This document shows positions 11,001 through 22,867 of a DNA stretch of 64,000 nt, in pieces (the stretch's first letter is position 1; the number at the start of each line of letters is the position of its first letter). The stretch is taken from assembly GCA_025594325.1 (NCBI GenBank), contig JANHCV010000003.1, forward strand, positions 310,001-374,000, read 5' to 3'. The notes below the pieces were generated by a model that saw nothing but the letters and a program-made list of their open reading frames with translations, had not been told where the DNA came from and ran no database searches. The stretch comes from Blastocladiella emersonii ATCC 22665 (lineage: Eukaryota > Blastocladiomycota > Blastocladiomycetes > Blastocladiales > Blastocladiaceae). Made by a program: the position numbers and the translations under genes.

Positions 11001-14000
11001 TGTCGCGGGCCTGGCGCAGCTCAGCGTCCGCGGTCTCGGCGCGGTCGCGCGCTTTCGCCTCTATGCCCTCGAGCGTCGCGAGCTGCGTCGCGAGCGCCTT
11101 GGCCTGCTTCTGCGCGGCAGCGAGGTCGCGACGCGCGGTGCGCAGCTCGGCCTCGAGGTCCGCCTCGCGGTTGATCCGCGCGGCGTTGGCGTCCTCGAGC
11201 TGTTTCCGGAGCGCCGACGACGTGAGCGACGCCGAGTCGAGTTTCTGGTTGAGCAGCAGCAGGTCGAGCGCCTGCGTCATGGCCGAGGGTTCCGAGACGG
11301 CGGACGTGACGTTAGGCGAGCCCGCGACGGACGTCCCGTTCTCGATCTGCGCGGCGAGGAGCGCGAGCTGGTGGTCCTTGGCGTCGATGACGGCCTCGTG
11401 GTTGCGGATCACGTCGCGCATCGCGGCCGACTCCTCGCGGTACGTCTGCTGGAGGTCCGCGAGCTCGCGCTCGACCTTACGGCGCGCGGCCTGCTCGGCC
11501 TCGACGCGCGCCTCGACCTCGGCGACGGCCGCGTCGCCCCGCCGCCCCGCGTACTCGAGGTCGCCCTTGAGCCGCTGCACCTTGATGTCGTACTCGGCCA
11601 GCAGACTGTTCTTCTCCTTGAGCTTCAAGTTCAGCCGCTCGATCTCGTCCGCGTGTCGCTTCGACCGCGTCCGCTCCGTGCTCAGCTGCGCCTGAGCTTC
11701 GTCCAGCTCGTACCGCAGCTTGCCGAGACCGGGCGAGGACGGCGAGGGCGGTGGACGGACTGACTCGGTCTCGAGGTACAGGACGCGCGACTGCAGCACC
11801 GTGACCTCGTGCGCCGTTTCCGCTTCGCGCGCGAGCGACGCGGCGAGCTTGACCTCGAGGTCGGCGATCGTCGCGGCCATGGACGACGTGGCGGCGGACC
11901 GCGTCGGAGACTCGGGGTCGGGCTTGGGCGCGATGGCCGCGGCCGCGCGAGGAACCGCGGGAGTCGCGGGCGTGACGAGAATGGCCTCGTCTGCTGTCGC
12001 GCTCATCGGCACGACTTGTGGTGCGACAGGAGCCGGCGCCGTGGATGACACGCGAATCTCGACGAGCGGAGCCGCCGCGACCTGCTCCAACAATGGCGGT
12101 GGCGGCGGGATCACGACCGAGAGGCCGAGGCCGATCACGGGCGATGGTTCTTGGACGAGCGCAGGCACAACGACGGGGGTTTTGGGCATCAGCGGCGCTG
12201 GAGCTGCCGAGGACGTAGCGGCGGTGGAAGCCTCGGATGGCAGCTCAGAGGCCGAGTGAATCGACTGTTCATCGACGTCGACTGCCGCTTCCACCGCATC
12301 GGCTGCCACGGTCGGGTCCACGGCAGGCATCGCAACCATATCGATACCGGGAAGCACGATCGGCAGCGTGTCGGGACTAAGATCCGGCGGCCGCGGTCCG
12401 GGCGGCGGTGGCGGGATGAACCCGTACGCCTCGTCGTCAAAGTCGCCGCACGATTCCTCGAGGATTGAGCTCTCGTCAGCGACGCTGCTGGTCTCGGCGC
12501 CGTCGGGAGTCGCCTCCTCGTCGACGGTCGAGCTGTGCGGAGAGGCGGACGGGTCGTCGAGCGGGGCAGGACTGGCCGCCACAGCGAGCGACGCGAGCAG
12601 CGACTGCGCGATGACGGATACGGGAACCGGCGACGACGCGACCAGCTCAGTGGCGCCGGCGGGGTCGGCGGCGGGCTCGTAGTCGTCGCTGGCGAAGCTG
12701 TTGTTGGTGCTGCCCGAGTCACTCGCCTCGAAGAGCAACTGCGATGAGATGGGCGACGAGAACGAGACGCGGCGGTCCTTGGTCGTCGATGCCGCCGTGG
12801 CCGCTGCCGTGGCGGGTGGCGGGCTGGGCGGATCGGGCTCTGGCGCCGGCGCGGGAGGTGCGGCACGGGCGAGCGGCGCGAGAAGCGGAGGCAGCGACGA
12901 CGCAGTCGATTGAGCGGCGACCGGCGGTAGAGCTGTCGCAGCGAGCGGCGCGAGCGGGCCGAGCCGCGGACCGAGAAACGAGGAACCAAGCATCGCGGCG
13001 GTCGCGATTGGCTCAACAATCTCGTCGTCGTGGACCACGACCGAACCCGAGGCCGGAACGCCTTGCTCGGCCGTGTCCGGGAGCAGGTCGAGCGGCGAGT
13101 CGTCGACGTCCAAGACGTCGTGGACGGACTCGGACACGACCTCCTCATCGACCTGCGCAGACTCAGACGCGACCTCGCTCTCGATGGCCTCGGACACTTC
13201 TTCCTCCTCCTCGGTCCGCACCCCATCGTCGCCGCCGTCCGAGTCGAGCAGGTCGTCGATATCAAAGCTGTCCTGCGAGTACCCGCCCTCGTCCTCGTCG
13301 TCCGCGGCATCGCTCGTCGCGTCGTGGTCGGCGCGCGACGCGTCGGTGGACCCGCCGTCGTGGCTCGTCGCGTTGGCTGAGGCGGGCTCGGGAACGACGG
13401 GCAGAGACGCCCCTGGTGCGACCGCAACCTCGCTGTTAGACGCCGAGTTGGAGCGTGACAAGAACCCGGTCACGGCGCCGACGGCGGTGCCGAGCGCGGA
13501 GGTCCAGTTTGGGAGGAGCGACGAGACGGAAGACGACTTCTCGAGCGGCGGCGGCGGTGACGGGTCGAGCGCGAGCGGCGGAGGCGGTGGAGGCGGTGGA
13601 GGCGGGAGCGCGGTCATGGGCTCGGCGAGCGGGGGAAGCGCGGTCGCGGCCGTGGATAGTGGTGGCAAGGGAGGAAGCGTAGCCGCGGATGGCGCAACGG
13701 GTGGTAGTGCAGTCGAGGGAGCAGCGTCGGTCTGGGACGGGAGGTTGAGCGACGTCGACGTCGGGGACTGGTCCGATGGAAGCAGCTCCTCGTCGATGGA
13801 GATGACGTCCGAGCTGAGCGTCGACGCCGACTCGCGGACGCGCGGTAGCGCTGGTCCTGCTGGTGCGACCGGAGCGAGCGCAGCAGCGGTGGCGGGACTC
13901 GGCGCAGCGAGCTCGCTGTCGAGGCCGAGCTCGGCCAGCATGTCGTCGATGCCGACGGAAGACCGGCTGCCGCTGGAACGAGTCGCGAAGGACTGCGAGG

Positions 14001-15514
14001 TGCGGGCGTGGCTGGACTAGAATCCCAGAGCGTCAGAATGTGCTGGCCGCCAGAGCCGCGGCAAACGTACATGAGAGTCCTCGCTGACATCGTCCATGAG
14101 GTTGCCGTAGCTGAACCCCGCCGGTGCCGCGGTTGCCGCCGCCGGAGTACTCGCGACCGACGCATCGGCAACGGACGTCGCCGCGGCCGCCGAGGTCGAG
14201 GGCTCCTCCTCCTCCTCCGAGAACAGCTCCTCGGCCTGCTCGACCGTGACCTCGTGTTGCTTCACGGCGGCCGCTGCCGCCACTTGCGACCGCCCCACCC
14301 CTTCCGAGACCGACATCCCCAAATCCGTCGTCGCGAACATGGACCGTTTCGGAATCGCGCGCGCGGCCTCGACCGAGAGCGTCTTGAGGGTCATGTACTC
14401 CTTGAGCTGTTCGTTGTTGGACAGGTAGTCGAGCGGGAGGTTGCCCGCGCGGTCGACGCGCATCGGGTCCGCGCCGTGGTCGACGAGCGCGCGGCACACG
14501 GAGTCGAGCTGCAGCTCGCACGCGAGGTGCAGCGGGGTCCGGTCGGCGGCGGCGTCGGGCGCGTTCACGTCTGGGAACGGCGCCTCGATCAGCGCGACGG
14601 CGGCGGCTGGGCGGCCCAGGCGCAGGGCGAAATGTAGGTACGTGTCTCCGTTCTGGGGGCGGATGAGGTTAGAGCTGGTGGCGGGTATCGTGGGCAAGGG
14701 AGAAAGGTAGCGTACTGAGGTGTGCTGCTCGAGATCGGGGCCGCGCTGGAGCAGGTTCTGGACCGTGTCGACGTCGTCGTTGAAGATGGCGTAGTGCAGC
14801 GGCGTGTAGCCAAACTAGAAGGTGACGGGCGAGGTGGTCAGTCGAGCGACCGTGGTGGCTGCGGGTCCGCGTACCCCGTCGGTCGCGTCCACGTTGGTGT
14901 TGGGCTGCCGCAGCAGGACGTCCTGGAGGTCGATGCGCTTGGCGAGGGCGAGCTATACGATCGAGTCGAGTCGGAAGGTCAAAAGCGAGCCATCGCGGCC
15001 TCGAACAGGATATACGAACGTAGTGCAGCGCCGTCCTTCCATGCCCATCCGCAAGATTCACATCGATCGTCGCGTGCCCGACCGAAAGAAGCGTCTGAAA
15101 CTCCTCACACGTCCCGTACAGCGCGGCGTAGTGGATCGGGCCCTTGCGGTTCTCCTTGTCGGGCTTGTTGATCTTGCCGAGCTTCTTCTCGACGAGCTCG
15201 CGCAGGTACGGTGCGTGCTGCACGATGGCCATGGCGATGGCGGCTTTGCTGCCCCTGGTCGGGAGCAGCAGCGCCTCGTTGGGCGTCACGCGCGCCAGGT
15301 CGAGCGACTTGACGGTGGCGCTGCCGCTCGCGGTGCTGCGCGCTTCAGAGTGCGCGGACGAGTCCGAGTGCGTGGACCGGTTCGACGGTGCGGCGCCGGT
15401 GCGGCGGCCGAAGAAGGAGAAGCCGCTGGTGCTGCTCGGGCTCGTGGGGCGCGGCTCGGCGGCGACGGTGGCCGGGTCCGCGCTGGCGGCGGCCGCGCTC
15501 TTACGGCGAAACAT
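8077..15514 (-). CDS. Giant ankyrin-repeat / coiled-coil protein (2,397 residues)
   Basis: Five exons: 15514-15020, 14952-14875, 14814-14716, 14652-14071 and 14016-8077. The introns are 54-67 bp, all GT-AG and phase 0, so the reading frame runs unbroken from the ankyrin part into the long 3' exon. The N-terminus is Ser-rich. Residues about 115-340 hold about five ankyrin repeats (GPIHYAALYGTCEEFQTLL, GRTALHYLALAKRIDLQDVL, GYTPLHYAIFNDDVDTVQNL, DRTPLHLACELQLDSVCRAL). A disordered acidic/Pro-rich linker with a polyproline stretch follows, then an almost unbroken coiled coil from about 1130 to 2110. The tail is Ser/His-rich and ends in two short coiled segments. The architecture suggests a cytoskeletal scaffold or tether. 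I do not recognise a named orthologue. Its stop lies only 39 bp from that of the convergent kinesin-like gene. Confidence 0.85.
10537..10788 (-). repeat. Three tandem 84-bp units in the coiled coil
   Basis: Units at 10537-10620, 10621-10704 and 10705-10788 each encode 28 residues built around AELDETIASLRSQVAQQAAK, AGLDDTVAQLRAQLAQQATK and GDLDESLAQLRAQLAQQSAK. Twenty-eight residues are exactly four heptads, so copy-number change lengthens the rod without breaking the coiled-coil register. Confidence 0.85.
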
Positions 15515-15884
15515 GGTGGTGGCGAGTAGTGTCTAGTCAATGTGCAAGGAGTCGCTTCATGGAGTGTGCGTGGGTGGGCGAGTTGCGAGTCCTGAGGGTG
15601 CTTGAGGGCAACGGCAAGGAGGCGTGCCCGCGCGACGCGTCGACGCGATCTGCTGTCTCGCACCCGCTCGCTCGCACGTGGTGGCGGAGAAAACTCGGGG
15701 TCGGTTCGTCGCGTCGCGTTTCAAAGCGTGCGAGACGCGGCAACCAAACCAGTGAGGTCAGCTGACGCTGCGGCGCAGCCTGTGAGACAGAATTTTCGAG
15801 GTCGATCGTCTTCACCTTGCGGGGAAGAAATCATCCATTGCGCGACGCTACGCACCTTTACGAATCGAATAACTCGCAGCAACC
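15515..15884. promoter_or_regulatory. Divergent intergenic region (ankyrin/coiled-coil gene and UTP23)
   Basis: 370 bp between the minus-strand start at 15514 and the UTP23 ATG at 15885. It must contain both promoters. I see no TATA box, no coding signal and no RNA gene. The half next to UTP23 is noticeably richer in A+T. Confidence 0.35.
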
Positions 15885-16970
15885 ATGAAAGTCAAGCGCC
15901 AGAAGACGTGCCGGCGGCTCATGCAGCTGTACTGCTCGTCGTTCAACTTTCGCGAGCCGTACCAGCTGGTTGGTGCGTGTTCTCGGCAAGACTCGATGAT
16001 GTGATGGAGTCAGTCGCTCATGCGAAGCTTAAGTGTAGCCGATGGCACGTTCGTGAACGTGGCGCTCAAGTTCCGGATCGACATCCGGACGCTGATCCCG
16101 ACGACGCTGGCGGCCGAGGTCAAGGTGTTCACGACGCCTTGCGTGATCAACGAGCTGCGGCAGCTGGGCGAGGAGTACATGGGCGCGGTCCTCGCCTCCA
16201 AGCGCTTCGAGTCGCGGCGGTGCGGGCACGCGCACGGGACGTCGGCGCACGAGTGCCTGCGCGACCTGATCGGCACCGACAATCCGCACCACCTCATGGT
16301 CGGCACCCAGGACAAGGCCCTGCGCGCGCACCTGCGCACGGTCCCCGGCACCCCGCTCATGTACCTCAGCTCCAGCGTGCTCGTCCTCGAGCCGCACAGC
16401 GCCGAGACGCTCGCGCACGTCGAGACCGCTGAGAAGGTCAAGACGGGTCCCTCCGAGATCGAGCGCAAGCGTCTCGCTCACATGATGACCGTCACCAGCG
16501 ACACCGCCGCCGGCGCCGCGGGCGTCGACGTGTCCCGCCCCGCGATGCCCGCGCGACGCAAGGCAAAGGGCCCGAACCCGCTCGCGGTCCAGAAGAAGAA
16601 GAAGCAGCCCACGCCACCAGCGCCGACCAAGGCCGCGGGTAAGAAGGCGGCCAAGAGCAAGGAGGCTGACGCTGCCGAGTCGGGCAACGAGTCGTCCTCG
16701 GACGCGCCCGCGGCGGGGACCAAGCGCAAGCGCGACGACGCCGAGGCCGAGTCCGCGCCTGCCCCCGTCGAGACCGAGTCTGCTGCGGCTGCCGACGACG
16801 CCGCGGAAGCCGATGGCGAGGCCGATGGCGAGGGCGAGGGCCCGTCCAAGAAGCGGCGGCGGCACAAGAACAAGAACCAGAAGAAGAAGAAGAAGCTGCT
16901 GCGCGAGCTCGCGGCCGAGGGCGAGTCGGGCGAGGCCGCTGTGGCGGCTGGCGACGACGGGGACGCGTGA
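15885..16970 (+). CDS. UTP23: UTP23-like small-subunit processome protein (PIN domain)
   Basis: Nucleolar protein of early 18S rRNA processing (SSU processome, snR30/U17 release). Exons 15885-15972 and 16039-16970 with a 66-bp intron (phase 1) give 339 residues. The N-terminus MKVKRQKTCRRLMQLY followed by FREPYQLVADGTFVNVALKF is the family signature. The PIN fold continues through TTPCVINELRQLGEEY and HHLMVGTQDKALRAHLRTVP. A Cys-His-His-Cys zinc-binding set (CGHAHGTSAHEC, about residues 89-101) matches the family's zinc finger. The C-terminal 150 residues are a Lys/Ala/Glu-rich nucleolar tail ending in a long Lys/Arg cluster. The first exon is only 29 codons, so the short ORF starting at 16020 would miss the true N-terminus. 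Confidence 0.9.
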
Positions 16971-17337
16971 TACACGAGGCAATATTAATACATTCATTCA
17001 TACCTCGCTCGACTGATCTCTTCGGTGATCGAGAACTTGGCCGTGATGTCACCCGGCGCGCCTCGTGAGCGACTTGCAAACGCTTTTCACGCGCATAAGC
17101 GCCGAAACGCCCACGACGCCTCCGCCTCGCCGGCCACCGACCCCGCTCGCTGCCCAGGCGCGTCGTCCCTTCCCCCTCCTCCTTAACGCTGTTGGTCCCT
17201 GCAGGGCAAGCCGATCCACGCACTCTCGCTTGCTGCAACGTAATCAACAACCCCCTACCGACTGTGGCGCGCCGCTCGCCACCTCCCCCGACAAGAACCC
17301 GCGAGACCCTGCCAGATCGACCCGCCGCGCGCACTCG
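16971..17337 (+). other. Intergenic gap before the ABCD gene
   Basis: 367 bp between UTP23 and the ABC transporter start. The ABC reading frame is open through much of this gap but contains no ATG before 17338, so I treat it as 5' leader and promoter. An A+T-rich stretch just after the UTP23 stop (about 16978-17003) is probably its polyadenylation region. Confidence 0.35.
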
Positions 17338-19863
17338 ATGAGCGCCGTGACCAACCCCGCGTCGCTGCTGTTCGGCGGCTCGCCCGCCGCGCACCGCGCG
17401 CTCAAGGGCGTGTCGGGCGCCGCGCTCGCGTCCGCCGTCCTGTACGCGCTGCGCCAGACCATGAAGAGCCAGCGGCGACCCGCCAACGCCAGCGCGTCGG
17501 CGTCCAAGCCGCCCGCCGACTCGGTCGACCCGAACGCGCCCGAGATGGCCGCGCGGTTCGCGACGCTGCCGCCGCCGGGCCACCGCGTCGCCGTCAACGG
17601 CGAGTTCTTCCGCCAGCTGCGCGCGGTCCTGACCGTGTGCATCCCGGGCCTGCGGTCCAAGGAGGTGCTGCTGCTCGCCCTGCAGACGGCGTTCCTGCTG
17701 CTGCGCACCTACCTGTCGGTCGTCGTGGCGCGCATCGACGGCCGGATCGTGCGCGACCTCGTCGCCGCCAACGGCAAGGAGTTCCTGCGCGGGCTCGGCT
17801 ACTGGTTCGCGATCGCGCTGCCCGCGACCTACACCAACGCCATGATCCGGTACCTGCAGTCCAAGATCTCGATTGCGCTGCGCACGCGGCTCATGCGCTA
17901 CGTCAACGCGCTGTACCTCGACAAGAACCAGGCCTACTACCGCCTGCTCAACCTCGACAACCGCATCGAGTCGCCCGACCAGTACATTGTCACGGACGTG
18001 GCCCGCTTCTGCGACGGCTTCGCCAACATGATCTCGTCCGTCGGGAAACCGCTCATCGACCTCATCATCTTCAACGTCCAGCTCGCCAACCACATTGGCT
18101 GGATCGGCATGACGGGACTCTTCGTCAACTACGTGATCACCGCGCGCCTTCTCCGCGCCGTCACGCCCGCGTTCGGCCGACTCGCCGCTACCGAGGCCAA
18201 GCTCGAGGGCGACTTCCGCACCGCACACACCCGCCTCACGCTCAACGCCGAGGAGATTTGCTTCTACAACGGCGAGGCCCGCGAGCACTCGCTCCTCAAC
18301 GACGCCTACCTCCGCCTCGTCAAGCACGTCAACACCATCTACAAGGCAAGGATCGGGTACGAGACGGTCGAGGGGCTCATCATCAAGGTACGGTTTTCGG
18401 TTGCTCGGACCCGCCGCCGCTCCGACTGACCCACAGCGTCTCTGACCGATTGTAGTACGGCTGGTCCATGGTCGGCATGGGCGTCTCGGCGCTCCCCGTC
18501 TTCCTCCCCGAATACGCCGGCCAGGGCAGCCGCCGCCGCTCCGCCTCGTCCTCGCCTGCGACCACTGCCGCGTCGTCCGTCTCCGAGGACGCGGACGCAA
18601 CCGCGACCAACATCGGGTCCATTTCGGCCGTCGACGCCATGCTGCACGGCAGCAGCAACATGCCCGAGGCCCCCGCGTCGTCGTCCTCGGTGGCCCCGCG
18701 CGCCGCGCGCGACCACACCCAGTCGTTCATCACCAACAAGCGCCTGCTGCTGTCGCTCGCCGACGCGGGCGGCCGCATCATGTTCAGTCTCAAGGAAGCC
18801 GCCGAGCTCGCGGGCTACACGTCGCGCGTCTACTCGCTGCTCTCGGTCCTGCACGGCGTGCACAACGCCGAGTACCCCGCGGCGTCGGACCCGTCCATCG
18901 AGCACTCGCTGGCGGCGGTGCACGGCACCGTGACGTCCGTCGCCGAGCCGACGCTGCGGCTGCAGGACGTGGACGTGGTGGTGCCGAACCCGAACGGCGG
19001 CGCGGGCACGCCGCTCGTCGAGGGCCTGTCGCTCGAGCTCAAGCGCGGCGACCACCTGCTGATCCAGGGCGGCAACGGCCGCGGCAAGACGAGTATCGCG
19101 CGGCTCGTGCGCGGCCTGTGGCCGCTGTACGAGGGCACGCTCACCAAGCCCCGCGACGAGGATATCTTCTACATCCCGCAGCGGCCGTACCTCGTCCTCG
19201 GCACGCTCCGCGACCAGGTCATCTACCCCGACTCGGTCGACCAGATGCGCGCCAAGGGCGTCACGGACGCGGATCTCGTCCGGATCCTCGAGCTCGTCCA
19301 TCTCGCGTACCTTCCGGGGCGCGAGGGTGGGTGGGATACCGTGAAGGAGTACGTGTTTCGAGGATTTCTTGCGTCACCGAAGGTTTGACGACTGACTTTT
19401 GCCGTGTTTAGGTGGAAGGACGTGTGTAGTGGCGGCGAGAAGCAGCGGCTCAACATGGCACGCGTGTTCTATCACCGGCGTCCATTCTGCATTATTGACG
19501 AGGGAACTTCGGCTGTGAGTCCCGATGTCGAGGGCTTGATGGTACGTACCGCTCAATATCTCTCGGATACGTCCAGAACGCTCATCCGGACCTCCCCGCG
19601 CCGTCCCGTAGTACGCGAGCGCCAAGGAAATGGGCATCACCCTGATCACCATCTCCCATCGGCCGGCCCTCGCCAAGTACCACCGCATGGTGCTCAAGAT
19701 CAAGGACGACGGATCCTACGAGGTCACGCAGACGGGTACCGCCGAGGAGGCCATGTCGCTCGAGGCCGAGATCAAGGCGCTCGAGGAACGCATCCGCGAC
19801 CTCCCGCGCCACAAGCAGCGCCTCGAGGAGGTCAATGTCGAGCTCGGGTTGTCGGCGCACTAG
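17338..19863 (+). CDS. Peroxisomal ABC half-transporter, ABCD/ALDP family (PXA-like)
   Basis: Half-transporter expected in the peroxisomal membrane, importing long-chain acyl-CoA for beta-oxidation as a dimer. Exons 17338-18387, 18456-19348, 19412-19541 and 19612-19863; introns of 68, 63 and 70 bp; 774 residues. The transmembrane domain has the ALDP hallmarks: [36 protein letters not shown] and an EEA-like loop [15 protein letters not shown]. The nucleotide-binding domain has Walker [12 protein letters not shown]-loop [18 protein letters not shown], signature [11 protein letters not shown], Walker [13 protein letters not shown] and the H-loop [11 protein letters not shown]. The signature Cys replaces the usual Leu. 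Ser/Thr/Ala-rich low complexity between the membrane part and the ATPase (about 365-425) looks like an insertion. The partner half-transporter is not in this window. Confidence 0.93.
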
Positions 19864-20410
19864 ATGTGGAGATGGGAAGGATTTGGTGGGGTGTGCGATG
19901 ATATACACCCTGTGGAACTGCGACGTGACTTGGTTGGAGCGAGGCGCGTTGGCCGCCGCCAGCTCGCGGTGATCCCGGTCGCTCATCTTTCGCGCCGCGC
20001 TCGGTTGCAAAGCAAAGGCGGGCGTTGATGCATCTTTCATGACGCTCGGTACTTGAGTTCCAGAGATCCGTGAGGATCGAGTCGCCGGGTGGTGGAGAGG
20101 AAGAAAAGTGTTGCGCAAGGTCACGCCGCATGAGCGGCGCGTCGTCGCGAGCGGATCGTTCGCAACGTACTGCTGCTCAACCGATGAGAACAAAGAGGCA
20201 GGCACAGGAGCGGGAAACGTAGTCCCCATAGGCGATACGGATCGAGCATATGCGAGCCGCATCGATACAGTGTACATGCGGGGATGGGAGCGGGGGCTTG
20301 TGGCAGCCGGGAGGCTGGTGGCAGCGTTGGCATCCCCTGCGCTTCCGTCCACCGACTTCGCTTTCTCTCGCATGCTTCAAAGCCCGAGCGACGAAACTAT
20401 TCACCACTCC
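19864..20410. other. Intergenic, start of the low-GC island
   Basis: 547 bp after the ABC transporter stop. Base composition and codon-like periodicity fall off here. The frame used by the next gene is open from 20108, but the segment before 20411 has no recognisable protein character. No RNA gene or repeat seen. Confidence 0.3.
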
Positions 20411-21622
20411 ATGCATCTCGATCTTGTGGAAGACATTCTGCTCTTCGCTACGGCGGCCACTTTGCGCGTCCACGGCCACAGCAATGCTGCCTGCAGCTGC
20501 CTCTGCCGGGAGTTAGACGAGACCGGGCGGAGCAAGGCCATCGCCAAACGCTGCTGGTGCCTTAACGCTCCGGCTCGAAGGATTGAGCGCGAGCTGCGTG
20601 CGTACCTATGCGTAGCACCTGGGCTCGTGCGTCTCCAGAGCTTCATCAAACCACTGTTCCCTAGTATGCAGCCGTTCCACGCGTATTCCGACGATCGGCC
20701 TGATAGGATTCACGCGCTCCGGATGCGTTGCGGCTGCTGAATGCAACGAGCGGACACCCCGCACAGTTGCTACGGTCCGAGTTTCAATGATGAGATTGAG
20801 CTCATCAACGCTGCTGCCCGTAGCGGGCGGCCCCGCGTTCTTGGCGACTTGTTCGCCAACCCGCCACGACAACTGGTGACAGTTCTCCGCAACGTCGTCA
20901 AGGAGGCGATGCGCATGGATCGAATCGATGTGCTTGAACTTTGGTTGCAGCACGCTCACCGCGACCTCACCGAAAATTGGCAAGACTACGTCTGGGTCGC
21001 TGGGCAGCACGCAGATACCACCGCTGCGCTCGACTGGTGGAACTCGGCCGCCAGCGCAAGCTTTCCGCTTACTGACTTGCAGTGGACCTGGAGTTTCAGT
21101 GTCAGCGGGTGGACCAACAGTCTCGGCTGGTGGGCCAAACATTATCCCAAGTCGGTCCGCTACTCGGAAGCCGCTCTCGACCTGAACAGCTGCTGCGGGC
21201 AAGACGATGCGGTCCGTTGGTGGCTTCTCGAGGCTGGCCTCGAACCCAAGTATACCGCCAGAGCTCTTGACGACGCAGCCAGGTGGGGACACCTCGGCGT
21301 GGTCAAGGTTTGGTTCAAGTCTGGCATCAAGCTCAAGTACACGTCGACTGCTTTTCTGACTACGGCTCAGAACGCGGAGAATATGGTCGACATTCTCGAG
21401 CTTTGGTGGCAGTCCGCGTACCTCGATCCACGCACCAACTACATCCTGTGTGCGCCGCACGCCAACCGCATGGATAGCGGCATCTCCAAGGACCTCCCGC
21501 TGCCGGTTTCTAAGGCCGCGGCTACTACAGCCACACCTCGACTCGCCATGCCCGTGCTCTCTGCATCACTATGGGAGGTAGCACGCTTAGCAGCTCCACC
21601 CTTCTTGTCGCGACGACGGTGA
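20411..21622 (+). pseudogene. F-box-like plus WW-repeat (ankyrin-like) protein, one in-frame TGA
   Basis: The reading frame from 20411 (MHLDLVEDILLFATAATL, resembling a degenerate F-box start) runs to a single TGA at 20738-20740 and then continues in the same frame, ATG at 20741, to 21622. The second part contains degenerate 30-35-residue repeats with paired tryptophans (AALDWWNSAASASFPLTDLQ, NSLGWWAKHYPKSVRYSEAA, DAVRWWLLEAGLEPKYTARA, VVKVWFKSGIKLKYTSTAF). I recall such ankyrin-like repeats from large expanded families in zoosporic fungi. Either the TGA is a disabling mutation or it lies in an intron; a plausible acceptor is CCGCACAG near 20765, but I could not find a compelling donor. The C-terminal 60 residues lose repeat character. 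Function unknown. Confidence 0.5.
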
Positions 21623-21689
21623 CCGCTGGCCACACCGCGCCGTCCTGTCCGACCTGTACTCGGTTCTCGAGGGGTCAACACTCGGGCTC

Positions 21690-22867
21690 ACCTAGTTCCT
21701 CATGTTGCTGCTCGACTACTTGTCCATCAATCGTTCTCCTTCGTTGCTCTCAATATCCTGCTCCGCGGCGACGCCGCATGACTCGCCTACTCGCTGTACT
21801 CTCACCTTCCCACCAACGTTTCCGGTCTGTCTATCGCCGGCCCCGTTGCCGCGTCATCCTTCGATTACATCCTCGCCATCACCACCCCGACGGTCGCCTT
21901 CTGCTTCACCGTTCTGTCCGCACTGCGCCACTCGCGGCCCACCAACGTTGGCTCGGCCATCTCGGACATCCACAACGGTCACGACGCGCGCGCGACTCGA
22001 CCGTCCCTGACTCGGACATCGGGACCCTCGTCCCCAACTACTTCAATAACCTCATGTCGGATCCTGAGACCAACTGGAGCGGCGATGACAGCGTGACCGT
22101 GTCGGGTTGCACCGCCACCATGACCAACTCGACCTGCATCGCCACGCTGGCTTCGGCCCTCTCGTAGTCGGTTCTCGGCCAGAACGTCAAGTCGGTGACC
22201 GAGCCCTAGTTCAAGGTGCTGCCCCAGCTCCCGATCAAGAGCGACATCCCCGCGCGCAACATCGTTTCGCGCCCCACCACCCCGACTGAGCTCGCCGCTG
22301 ACGCCAGTCTCGCGCAGTCGTCAACGAGCTCGGTGCCTCCGACCATCCTGCGCAAAAGCAACAACTCCAAGTCAACGGAGCTGCTCGACGTCAACGCCAC
22401 GCTGCCGCCCGCCATCACGATCCCGACCTACGGCCTCGTCTCGCGCCCCGCCACCCAGACTAGCGGTCTAGACATCAACGTGTCCGTGATCATCTCCAAG
22501 AACTTCACCGACGTCTACGAGACCGACCGCGGCTCGGACATAAGACTGACGGGAACCAGCCCTGCTTTGAGACCCGCGCCGCTGCCTTGAGCGGCCTGCT
22601 GTCGTTCTTGGCCCTGATCAACAACGGCACTAAGATCTCGCCCACGACCGCCTTCTGCGTGTTCGTTCCCGCCCTTCACCACCCGCTCAGCCACCCGCTG
22701 GCGCCTGCGCACGAGGCCGCGCTCGCCCCTCCGGCCCGCGCCATCAAGAAGACCAAGAAGTCGGCGACGGTACACGTTTCCAGCAACATCGGTCGCCAGT
22801 CTTTACCAGGTACGCTCGTTCGGGCCTGTGCGCTGGTCCCGAACCCAAACTGACAATTGATTTCTAG
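21690..22867 (+). pseudogene. Decayed membrane-protein gene (5' part)
   Basis: Protein-like stretches occur in all three plus frames in succession. A hydrophobic segment (SFDYILAITTPTVAFCFTVL) follows a TGA near 21778. A polar stretch from about 22000 (DSDIGTLVPNYFNNLMSDPE; CTATMTNSTCIATLASALS) is then cut by TAG at 22165 and again at 22207. The frame continues to 22590 (KSDIPARNIVSRPTTPTEL; DINVSVIISKNFTDVYETD), and a segment in another frame starts at 22587 (FLALINNGTKISPTTAF). A normal-looking intron (22810-22867, donor GTACGC, acceptor TTTCTAG) links it to the open frame downstream. The pattern of multiple stops and shifts in otherwise protein-like sequence indicates a pseudogene. The ancestral product probably was a polytopic membrane protein with an extracellular loop; the family is not recognised. 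Confidence 0.5.

Noticed and set aside
9148-11763. An 871-codon plus-strand open frame and another of 777 codons in the same region
   Set aside because: Both are antisense shadows of the Glu/Ala/Leu-rich coiled coil of the minus-strand gene; in GC-rich DNA such codons leave the reverse frames free of stops.
17065-17337. N-terminal extension of the ABC transporter from 17065
   Set aside because: The frame is open but its first codon is GTG and no ATG occurs before 17338; the extension is Pro/Arg-rich with no similarity to ABCD proteins.
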